Assembly (NCBI RefSeq): GCF_034119425.1
Contig: NZ_JAWUEL010000039.1
Coordinates: 1-17,212 of the forward strand
Length of the DNA stretch: 17,212 nt
Direction: 5' to 3'
Source of the DNA: Actinotignum schaalii_C
Lineage (GTDB): Bacteria; Actinomycetota; Actinomycetes; Actinomycetales; Actinomycetaceae
Of the stretch, positions 1 to 6,637 are shown in pieces (positions within the stretch are counted from its first letter, which is position 1; the number at the start of each line of letters is the position of its first letter). The notes beneath the pieces were generated by a model that searched no databases, was not told the DNA's origin, and saw only the letters and a program-made list of their open reading frames with translations. The position numbers were made by a program, and so were the translations under genes.

Positions 1-22
1 CCGAGTTTGAACCCGACTTTAG

Positions 23-3000
23 CCCGCTAGCAAGCCGAAAAGTCCGGATAAAACCAACACCAAGTGTCCTATAGGCCCTTTTCCGTCCACGAATACAAAC
101 CAGAACAAACTGAAGTCCACTCCCGTTCCTCCGGTAACAGTTACTCTGAAAGCCGATGACTACAGCAAGGGTAAGCTCTGGGGAACTAATGCCCCGGGCC
201 AGGGCGAGGCGTGGTCAGCCGCGAAACAGCTTTCCGGGTTCGACCTCAAGCTCGCCGGCAATACCGCCGTTATCTCCGGCCAGTATGACGCTGGTATTTC
301 CAATTCGATTGGCGGTAAGCGTTTTATCGGAATCCGCACGGACAAAGCCGACGATATGCGCTACACCCAGTCCTTCTCGAACCTGTTCAAGGTGCGCGTT
401 CTCCCCACGAAGCAGGACACTCTCATCCGCAGCCTGGATACCGACGCGCCTTTCACTCCCGAGGATGTGAAGGGGCTTATCGATGTGGATTACGGCAAGC
501 TCGGAATTCTCAAGTACGGCGACGACGCGGGCCTTTCCAAGCAGGACGTTCACAACGAGGTCAAGGGCAAAATAACCAAGAATATTGAGGTTCCCGGGAT
601 CAGTCACGAACCCGGCACCCAGGAATTCCCCGGCACGCTCACAACCGACCTTGGTGCGGTCTCCCCGAAGCTGACCGCTACCATCATTTACTACACGTCC
701 AAGATTTCCGAGACAGCAGTATCCGACCCGAATAACCTGACGCCCGGCGAACAGGATGCCATCAAGGCTAAGGTCAAGGAACTCAACCAGCTCAAGGACA
801 CGGACAAAGTCACCGTGGACAAGGAAGGCAATGTCACGATTGTCTTCAACCGCAACGGCAAGGACCTCGGCACCAAGACCTTCAAGGCGCCGCTCGTCAC
901 GCCTTCATATCCGGATTCCAGCGGCAAGTCCGGTTCCACGGTTGAGGTTCCGATCTCCACTCCGGACGGCTTCACTTTCCCGGACGGTTCCACGTTTAAG
1001 GTCGACGGCGAAGCTCCTGCTGGACTCACCGTTGGCAACGACGGCAAGATTACCTATCAGATCCCCGAGGGGCAGGAGACGGGCGATGTAACAGGCACCG
1101 TGCTCGTAACCATTCCCGGCCAGCCCGATCCCGTGAAGGTTCCCTTCAAGATCGCTGTCACCAAGCCGAAGATGGCAGAGAAGATTACCCTGAAGGATCC
1201 CGATATCACCGGAGTCGTTGACCTCAATAAACTCACGCCCGAGGAAAAGACCAAGGTCAGCGATGCCATCAAGGCCAAGAACCCGGATCTGCCTACGGAT
1301 GCTGAGATCACTGTCTCCGACAATGGCACCGCAACCGTGACCTACAAGGACGGTTCCTCAACTACCTTCACTCCGGACAAGACCGTCCGCAAGCTCAAGG
1401 ACAACGAGAAGATCACTCTCAAGGATCCTGAAGTAACCGGCGTGGTTGACCCGAAGAACCTCACCGATCCGGAACGTGACCAGGTCAAGGACAAGGTCAA
1501 GAAGGCCAACCCCGACCTGCCCGAGAATACCCAGGTCACCGTTGGCAAGGACGGCACCGTCACGGTAACCTTCCCGGACGGTTCCGAGACCCAGATCCCC
1601 GCGAACAAGACCGTCCGCAAGCTCAAGGACAACGAGAAGATCACCCTCAAGGATCCCGAGCTCACTGGAGTTGTGGACCTGACCAACCTCACTCCCGAGG
1701 AACAGGACCAGGTGAAGGACAAGGTCAAGAAGGCCAACCCCGACCTGCCCGAAAACACCCAGGTCACCGTCGGCAAGGACGGAACCGTGACCGTCACCTT
1801 CCCCGATGGCTCTGAGACCCAGATCCCTGCTGAGAAGACGGTCTGCAAGCTCAAGGACAACGAGAAGAACAAGATCAACGACCCCGAAATCACCGGTGTC
1901 GCCGATGTCAATAAGCTGACCGATCCCGAACGCGAGCAAGTCAAGAAGGCCGTTGAGAAGAAGAATCCGGATCTTCCGAAGGGCACAAAGATCACCGTCT
2001 CCGAAAACGGTACGGTCACAGTGACCTTCCCGGATGGCTCTGAGACCCAGATCCCCGCGAACAAGACCGTGCGTCAGCTCAAGGACAACGAGAAGAACAA
2101 GATCAACGACCCCGAACTCACCGGCGTTGTCGATGTCAATAAGCTGACCGATCCCGAACGCGAGCAAGTCAAGAAGGCCGTCGAAAAGGAGAACCCGAAG
2201 CTCCCCGAAGGAACCACGATCACCGTCTCCGAAAACGGCACGGTCACCGTAACTTTCCCAGATCAGTCGACGACCACTATTGACCCGAACAAGACGGTTC
2301 GCCAACTCAAGGACAACGAGAAGATCACCCTCAAGGATCCCGAGCTCACTGGAGTTGTGGACCTGACCAACCTCACCGATCAGGAACGTGAACAGGTCAA
2401 GGACAAGGTCAAGAAGGCCAACCCCGACCTGCCCGAAAACACCCAGGTCACCGTCGGCAAGGACGGGACCGTCACGGTTACCTTCCCGGATGGCTCTGAG
2501 ACCCAGATCCCTGCTGAGAAGACGGTTCGCCAGCTCAAAGACAATGAGAAGAACAAGATCAACGACCCCGAAGTAACCGGTGTGGTTGACCCGAACAACC
2601 TCACGCCCGAAGAGCAGGAGCAGGTCAAGGACAAGGTCAAGAAGGCCAACCCGGATCTCCCCGAGAACACCCAGGTCACCGTCGGCAAGGACGGGACCGT
2701 CACGGTTACCTTCCCGGATGGCTCTGAGACCCAGATCCCGGCCGACAAGACCGTCCGCAAGCTCAAGGACAACGAGAAGATCACCCTCAAGGATCCCGAG
2801 CTCACTGGAGTTGTGGACCTGACCAACCTCACCGATCAGGAACGTGAACAGGTCAAGGACAAGGTCAAGAAGGCCAACCCGGATCTCCCCGAGAACACAC
2901 AGATCACCGTCAGCAAGGATGGAACCGTCACGGTAACGTTCCCGGATGGTTCCACGAGCCAAATCCCGGCCGACAAGACCGTAAAGCTGCTCACCTCGGC

Positions 3001-3181
3001 CGATAACGGTGATGCCGACAAGGGTAATAAGGGTGACAAGCCGGACGCTTCCAAGCCCGCCAAGGTCAAGAAGGTCAAGAAGCTGCAGCACACCGGTGCT
3101 GATGTGACGCTTGGGCTCTTAGCTGCGGCCGCCGCGGTGGCTGCCGGTGGGGCCCTGGCTGCTGGGCGTCGTCGCCGCTAA
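23..3181 (+). CDS. Repeat-rich wall-anchored surface protein, 5' end broken
   Basis: Large surface protein of adhesin type, probably wall-anchored. The frame ending at the TAA at 3179-3181 is open back to 23 and reads as good protein from about 122, yet it has no ATG, GTG or TTG before the ATG at 356 and meets TGA at 8-10 and TAG at 20-22. No signal peptide is present, so the 5' end is missing or frameshifted. Counting from the ATG at 356 (941 residues): an unrecognised N-terminal region, a divergent repeat-like unit at about 116-178, a Rib/alpha-like beta module starting YPDSSGKSG at about 185-272, eight 76-residue repeats at 275-881, a Lys/Asp-rich spacer, then LQHTG at 910-914, an Ala-rich hydrophobic segment and RRRR. 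LQHTG plus hydrophobic stretch plus basic tail is the sortase-substrate layout, with Q replacing the usual P. Ligand unknown. The call of wall protein is firm; whether the gene is functional is doubtful. Confidence 0.8.
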   Translation, partial: PASKPKSPDKTNTKCPIGPFPSTNTNQNKLKSTPVPPVTVTLKADDYSKGKLWGTNAPGQGEAWSAAKQLSGFDLKLAGNTAVISGQYDAGISNSIGGKRFIGIRTDKADDMRYTQSFSNLFKVRVLPTKQDTLIRSLDTDAPFTPEDVKGLIDVDYGKLGILKYGDDAGLSKQDVHNEVKGKITKNIEVPGISHEPGTQEFPGTLTTDLGAVSPKLTATIIYYTSKISETAVSDPNNLTPGEQDAIKAKVKELNQLKDTDKVTVDKEGNVTIVFNRNGKDLGTKTFKAPLVTPSYPDSSGKSGSTVEVPISTPDGFTFPDGSTFKVDGEAPAGLTVGNDGKITYQIPEGQETGDVTGTVLVTIPGQPDPVKVPFKIAVTKPKMAEKITLKDPDITGVVDLNKLTPEEKTKVSDAIKAKNPDLPTDAEITVSDNGTATVTYKDGSSTTFTPDKTVRKLKDNEKITLKDPEVTGVVDPKNLTDPERDQVKDKVKKANPDLPENTQVTVGKDGTVTVTFPDGSETQIPANKTVRKLKDNEKITLKDPELTGVVDLTNLTPEEQDQVKDKVKKANPDLPENTQVTVGKDGTVTVTFPDGSETQIPAEKTVCKLKDNEKNKINDPEITGVADVNKLTDPEREQVKKAVEKKNPDLPKGTKITVSENGTVTVTFPDGSETQIPANKTVRQLKDNEKNKINDPELTGVVDVNKLTDPEREQVKKAVEKENPKLPEGTTITVSENGTVTVTFPDQSTTTIDPNKTVRQLKDNEKITLKDPELTGVVDLTNLTDQEREQVKDKVKKANPDLPENTQVTVGKDGTVTVTFPDGSETQIPAEKTVRQLKDNEKNKINDPEVTGVVDPNNLTPEEQEQVKDKVKKANPDLPENTQVTVGKDGTVTVTFPDGSETQIPADKTVRKLKDNEKITLKDPELTGVVDLTNLTDQEREQVKDKVKKANPDLPENTQITVSKDGTVTVTFPDGSTSQIPADKTVKLLTSADNGDADKGNKGDKPDASKPAKVKKVKKLQHTGADVTLGLLAAAAAVAAGGALAAGRRRR
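1178..2998 (+). repeat. Eight tandem 228-bp (76-aa) repeats
   Basis: Eight in-frame units start with the codons for EK at 1178, 1406, 1634, 1862, 2090, 2318, 2546 and 2774. The first seven are exactly 228 bp with no indels; the eighth ends in a degenerate TVKLL at about 2998. Each has the core NPDLP (NPKLP in unit 5), TVTVTFPDGS (or close) and KTV followed by a (R/K)xLKDN joint. Two unit types are visible: EKITLKDP (units 1, 2, 3, 6, 8) and EKNKINDP (units 4, 5, 7). Units 3, 6 and 8 share long identical stretches at the nucleotide level near their starts, which points to recent duplication or gene conversion. The motif style resembles Rib/alpha-type linker modules of Gram-positive adhesins; exact family not certain. 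Confidence 0.95.
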
Positions 3182-3185
3182 AAAA

Positions 3186-3220
3186 GTTTCGGGAACGTGA
3201 TCGCACGATCACACCGAAAC
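3186..3220 (+). terminator. Nested hairpin just after the surface-protein stop
   Basis: GTTTCGG at 3186-3192 pairs with CCGAAAC at 3214-3220, and inside it GTGATCG at 3197-3203 is complementary to CGATCAC at 3206-3212. It lies five bases after the stop codon and is not followed by a T run. It could act as the first of two terminator or mRNA-end-protecting hairpins. Confidence 0.45.
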
Positions 3221-3227
3221 AACAACT

Positions 3228-3275
3228 AACGCTCCCCGGGAGTGGCCGAAATATCGACCGTTCCCGGGGAGCGTT
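3228..3275 (+). terminator. Strong 14-bp hairpin, likely terminator
   Basis: AACGCTCCCCGGGA at 3228-3241 is the perfect reverse complement of TCCCGGGGAGCGTT at 3262-3275, giving a GC-rich 14-bp stem with a 20-base loop. It sits between the surface protein and the next promoter. There is no T tract after it; actinobacterial terminators often lack one. Confidence 0.6.
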
Positions 3276-3330
3276 GCATTCACAGCTGCATTCACACTCC
3301 AGCCCTCCGCACTGCGGACGTAATGCTACC

Positions 3331-3360
3331 TTGCCTCACGGAAGTTCGTCAGCATATACT
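3331..3360 (+). promoter_or_regulatory. Promoter of the HTH/Clp_N unit (leaderless)
   Basis: TTGCCT at 3331-3336 and TATACT at 3355-3360 are separated by 18 bases, close to the sigma-70 type consensus. The GTG start at 3367 lies six bases after the -10, exactly where transcription should begin, so the mRNA would be leaderless; no Shine-Dalgarno sequence is visible. Confidence 0.55.
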
Positions 3361-3366
3361 GACGGC

Positions 3367-3636
3367 GTGAAGGTGAAGTCTCAGCAAAGCGCGCGGGCGG
3401 ACGCGGATGATTCCGTGGCCGCTCTTCCGGCAGATCCAGCGGTGATTGCGGAGAAGCTGCGCGCCGCCCATGCCATGCGGGTGGAGGCTGATCGCATCAC
3501 GAAGTACTACGTCGAGGAAGCGGTACGCGCGGGCATGTCCTGGAGCGATATTGGCCGTTGCCTGGAGGTAACCAAGCAATCAGCCCATCGCAAATACGCG
3601 GCGGGGCTGCCGCGCGATCTAAGGAACCCGTCATGA
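3367..3636 (+). CDS. Small helix-turn-helix protein paired with Clp_N protein
   Basis: An 89-residue protein started at GTG 3367. An earlier in-frame start at 3274 is unlikely because it lies inside the terminator stem and upstream of the promoter. Residues about 48-78 (VEEAVRAGMSWSDIGRCLEV, then TKQSAHRKYA) match the pattern seen in actinobacterial HTH proteins, where A-G-x-S-W-x-x-I-G is helix one and x-Q-x-A-H-x-x-(F/Y) the recognition helix. It probably binds DNA, but could instead act only as an adaptor. Its stop overlaps the next start as ATGA (3633-3636), so the two are translationally coupled. HTH plus Clp_N pairs or fusions are familiar in actinobacteria but their function is not settled. 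Confidence 0.75.
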   Translation: MKVKSQQSARADADDSVAALPADPAVIAEKLRAAHAMRVEADRITKYYVEEAVRAGMSWSDIGRCLEVTKQSAHRKYAAGLPRDLRNPS

Positions 3637-4526
3637 AACTGCCTGCCGCCGCTGCCCTGCAGCTCATCCAGAATTCCGCTTTCGAAGCACGCCGCGCCTG
3701 GCGTGACGAGATCAGCCTCGTCGATGTTTTCCTCGCTCTGCTAGCCAGCGGAGGCAGCGCTAGCCGCGTCTGCGCCCGCGCCGGCCTCACGCTGCGGGTT
3801 GCGCGGGAGCACGTTGACCAGCTCCACGCGGAACGCCTCGAAGAATTTGGGCTACCGCCCGTGCAGTTACGTGAACGCACTCGCGTTGAGATTTTCGACG
3901 ACGCCGCTGAGCTCGCTCCACCTGCAGACCTGCGGAAATTCCTCAGTGGGAAATTCCCGGGCCATGATTATCACTGCGGCGTAGCTATCCGTTTGCTTCG
4001 CGATGAGGCTGCGTGCCGTACGATTGTGGAGCGCGCTGGAATCGACATCGAGCAGCTCATCGCCACGCTTGATACAGCTAAACCCCTCACGCAGCCACGC
4101 CGGGTGAAGCGCACCGCGCGGCTGCGCATCTACCTGCCAACCAACGCCCGTAAAATCCGTGAATACGCGCTTTCCCCAGAATTCGACTCCGCTAGTTTTA
4201 CCGATGCTTCCTCAACAGGAGCTCGCTGGAGACTTCGTTACGCGGGATCAGAAGGTCAGCCCACGGTATGGGAGCTTTCCGAACCGCACGATTTGTCCAG
4301 GCCGCGCAAAGCTTCCGAAAAACACTCCCGCCGCTTGGCTGTGCTTGCGGAAGACGATCCGGAAGCCGTATCGAGTGCTACCGGTGAAGGTTGCTTCGTC
4401 ACCTTCACCGCGAGTCTTGGCAAATCTGGCCTGTTTTCCCGGCTTCTCTTCCGGGTTTTTATTGGCACGCTAGGTCTCGCGCACCAGGCCAATTACCTCT
4501 CCGATTGGGTAGCCCAGTCCAAGTAG
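3633..4526 (+). CDS. Clp_N-domain protein with possible SRPBCC-like C-terminus
   Basis: A 297-residue protein translated through ATGA overlap with the HTH gene. Residues about 6-74 and 90-147 look like the two helical repeats of a Clp N-terminal domain (a pattern of small and aromatic residues, then VFLALLASGG and AIRLLRDEA). There is no Walker A or B motif, so it is not a Clp ATPase. In the ClpA/ClpC family the N-domain recruits adaptors and substrates; here it may sense damaged protein or hold a partner. The remaining 140 residues form alternating strands and end in a long amphipathic helix, which resembles an SRPBCC/START-type fold, but this is an impression and not a motif match. Start at 3633 chosen over an upstream in-frame ATG at 3558 because the latter lies deep inside the HTH gene. 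Confidence 0.7.
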   Translation: MKLPAAAALQLIQNSAFEARRAWRDEISLVDVFLALLASGGSASRVCARAGLTLRVAREHVDQLHAERLEEFGLPPVQLRERTRVEIFDDAAELAPPADLRKFLSGKFPGHDYHCGVAIRLLRDEAACRTIVERAGIDIEQLIATLDTAKPLTQPRRVKRTARLRIYLPTNARKIREYALSPEFDSASFTDASSTGARWRLRYAGSEGQPTVWELSEPHDLSRPRKASEKHSRRLAVLAEDDPEAVSSATGEGCFVTFTASLGKSGLFSRLLFRVFIGTLGLAHQANYLSDWVAQSK

Positions 4527-4548
4527 CACACCAATAAGAATAATTGCG

Positions 4549-6009
4549 TTAGTGCCAGGCCCCTACCCGGATGGGCAGCGTAATATCGCCATCGAACCAC
4601 GTCTCCTCGCCTTTCCGCGCGGGTACGGGAATCACTTCACCATCAGGACTCAGTTGGAGTCCTAAGAGCTGCTGCTCACCAGCATCCCCGGAGTTACTTA
4701 CCCGCCATTCAATCTCCATCGTGGCACTGTCCCCCGGAGGAAGCTCAACTCCACGCTCGTAGGCGCTGGAGTCCGCGCCGGTGATTTCCGTGGTTCTGAG
4801 CTCGGTAGTCGCGAGCTCGGTGCCGGGAAGGCTATCGCTCTGGCTTCCCGCATCGGAGAGCCACACCCCGGTCATGCCCCGCACCGAGCACGCGGTCGCG
4901 CCGCGATTGGTGAGCGTGATTCGCACCTGCCGCGCACCAAGAGCGCCATCCACTGAGCTCCGGCTCATATCCACCTGCGCGGACGTACACGGCGCCGAAA
5001 TTGCGCCCGGGCGCGGATCTCGTGCAGACCTGGACGGCACTCCAGAAATAGGCGAAGGTTCCGGCGCGGGCGAAACCTCCCCCGTAGGCGTAGTTCGCGG
5101 TACGGACGCCCCAGAAGAATCCCGGGAATCTTCCACTTCTCGCGGGAACGTTACCGACTCGCCCTTCACATAGGTGCGATCCGCCGGCGAAGGGAGCAGC
5201 CACCAGCCTAAGGCGGAAAGCACCACCGCCACGGCGGTGACGCCCAGGCTAAGTTTCAGGAGAAAACCCGGTGATCCGCCAGCCGGTCCGCCAGCGTTTC
5301 CGGCCGCCTTATCGACTTCTATCCGGCAGTTTTCACGCGCAAAAACAAGACCACCCAACATCACCCCATAAGAAACGATAACCACCATGATCAAGCCCAG
5401 GGGACCCGCAGTGATCAGGCTAGGAGCCATCAACACGCCCGCGCCAGCCCCGGCCACAGCCACCGCCCCGCCGCTCATCCACGCCGCACGGCAAGCACCC
5501 GTTCCCACCGCGAGGGTAAGGGAAAAGAGCATTCCAGTTCCGAAGCCGAGCAGACCCACCCCGGCCACGGCTCCCTCAGGCACACCACCGAAGAGCGCGG
5601 CCAGGCTTCCGAATATTGCCACCGCCACCACCGCGAGCGCGCCGAGCACTTCCACCGCTATCGCCAGGTAACGTACCTGCTTGCGCGGGCCGCGGGCACC
5701 GCCAAACTTACTCGAAGCCCGCGGCAGCGAACGCCCCAGAGCAATCCAAGCACCTATCCCCACCGCGATCCCGGCCAGCATAATAAGCAAATAATCCCAA
5801 GGAAAAGGAGCTACCCGGCACTGCCGTGTCGCATTCCAGCTACACCAAGCGCCATCTGCGTACGAGTTCAGCACCAGGGACTGACGCACAGTCCACACAA
5901 TGACCGCCCAGGAAAGCACCAGCACGGCAGCCGCGCCGACCCCGCGGGCTCGCAATAACGGCCGCTCAGGCATGGGGAGCTGCGCGGGTGCAGACGCTTC
6001 GTTAGTCAT
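4549..6009 (-). CDS. Seven-helix membrane protein with external DUF4232 domain
   Basis: A 486-residue protein, start ATG at 6009. About seven hydrophobic segments fill residues 25-275 (for example VLVLSWAVIVW, YLLIMLAGIAVGIGAWIAL and VTAVAVVLSALGWWLL). After the last one follows a Pro/Ser/Thr-rich linker and then residues 341-486, which match DUF4232: a Cys at the domain start (C341), a strand with ITLTNRG, ATACSVRG with the second Cys (C374), and a late E-rich strand. The two Cys fit the conserved disulfide of that domain, implying it lies outside the cell. DUF4232 proteins are often lipoproteins or secreted; joining it to a polytopic membrane part is less common. Function unknown. The gene converges on the Clp_N gene with a 22-base gap, and no clear terminator is seen there. 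Confidence 0.8.
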   Translation of the reverse strand: MTNEASAPAQLPMPERPLLRARGVGAAAVLVLSWAVIVWTVRQSLVLNSYADGAWCSWNATRQCRVAPFPWDYLLIMLAGIAVGIGAWIALGRSLPRASSKFGGARGPRKQVRYLAIAVEVLGALAVVAVAIFGSLAALFGGVPEGAVAGVGLLGFGTGMLFSLTLAVGTGACRAAWMSGGAVAVAGAGAGVLMAPSLITAGPLGLIMVVIVSYGVMLGGLVFARENCRIEVDKAAGNAGGPAGGSPGFLLKLSLGVTAVAVVLSALGWWLLPSPADRTYVKGESVTFPREVEDSRDSSGASVPRTTPTGEVSPAPEPSPISGVPSRSARDPRPGAISAPCTSAQVDMSRSSVDGALGARQVRITLTNRGATACSVRGMTGVWLSDAGSQSDSLPGTELATTELRTTEITGADSSAYERGVELPPGDSATMEIEWRVSNSGDAGEQQLLGLQLSPDGEVIPVPARKGEETWFDGDITLPIRVGAWH

Positions 6010-6015
6010 GCCGCG

Positions 6016-6021
6016 ATTCTA
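6016..6021 (-). promoter_or_regulatory. -10 element of the DUF4232 gene (leaderless)
   Basis: Reading on the minus strand, TAGAAT ends six bases before the ATG at 6009, which places the transcription start at or next to the A of the start codon. No convincing -35 is visible (TATGGT at the expected distance) and there is no Shine-Dalgarno sequence. Confidence 0.4.
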
Positions 6022-6029
6022 ATGCGCGC

Positions 6030-6055
6030 CGTCGTACCACCATAGGGGTACGACG
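6030..6055 (-). terminator. Hairpin after trpG
   Basis: CGTCGTACC at 6030-6038 is complementary to GGTACGACG at 6047-6055, a 9-bp stem with an 8-base loop beginning seven bases past the trpG stop. There is no T run. It would separate the trp transcript from the DUF4232 gene, whose -10 lies just downstream. Confidence 0.55.
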
Positions 6056-6061
6056 ACGCAG

Positions 6062-6637
6062 CTACCGGCAGCGCGCGAGGAAATTCTTCATGATCGTGCG
6101 CCCACAGGGGGTGAGGATCGATTCGGGATGGAATTGCACCCCGAAGACCGGGAAGCTGCGGTGCTCCACCGCCATGACCTCCCCGTCCCCCACGCAGCGC
6201 GAGGTCACGGCCAGATCATCGCCTAGGGTATCGTCGCGCACCGCGAGGGAATGGTAGCGAGCCACCATTTCTTCATCCTCGCACCCCGCGAAGAGGGTGC
6301 TCGAAGTATCCATGCGCGCAGGCCGGGCGATGCCGTGCACCACCTCGGCCGCGTAGGTCACGGTAGCGCCGAAGGCCTCGCAGATCGCCTGGTGGCCCAG
6401 GCACACCCCGAGGATGGGGTATTTTCCAGCCAGTTGCTCCACCAGCGGCATGGATACACCGGCATCGCGAGGGAAGCCCGGGCCGGGGGAAATAATAATG
6501 CCATCCGGGGCCAGTGCATCAATCTCCGCTACGCTCAGGGCATCATTGCGGACCACCTTGACATCCGGGCGGAAAGATCCGACCAGCTGCACCAGGTTGT
6601 AGGTGAAAGAATCGTAGTTATCAATGATGAGGATCAT
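6062..6637 (-). CDS. trpG: Anthranilate synthase component II (glutamine amidotransferase)
   Basis: Releases ammonia from glutamine and feeds it to TrpE for anthranilate formation, the first committed step of tryptophan synthesis. A 191-residue class I amidotransferase: MILIIDNYDSFTYNL at the N-terminus, oxyanion region SPGPGFP, nucleophile C79 in GVCLGHQAI, and H170/E172 in FGVQFHPES, so the Cys-His-Glu triad is complete. Length is usual for TrpG. The start at 6637 is preferred over an ATG at 6643: it makes an ATGA overlap with the trpE stop, and GGAGG lies seven bases before it, whereas it would be one base from the earlier ATG. PabA is very similar; the assignment rests on the adjacent TrpE. 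Confidence 0.93.
   Translation of the reverse strand: MILIIDNYDSFTYNLVQLVGSFRPDVKVVRNDALSVAEIDALAPDGIIISPGPGFPRDAGVSMPLVEQLAGKYPILGVCLGHQAICEAFGATVTYAAEVVHGIARPARMDTSSTLFAGCEDEEMVARYHSLAVRDDTLGDDLAVTSRCVGDGEVMAVEHRSFPVFGVQFHPESILTPCGRTIMKNFLARCR

Noticed and set aside
1178..2998. Regular repeats as a possible CRISPR array
   Set aside because: Units are 228 bp, in frame, and encode a conserved protein module; there are no short repeats with unique spacers and no cas genes.
1358..3091. 577-codon open frame on the minus strand across the repeat array
   Set aside because: It mirrors the 228-bp repeats, has no ribosome binding site and no recognisable protein family; it is an antisense shadow of the repeat protein.
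3274..3366. Upstream extension of the HTH protein from 3274
   Set aside because: It would start inside the terminator stem and run through the promoter; the extra residues are low-complexity and His/Ser-rich.
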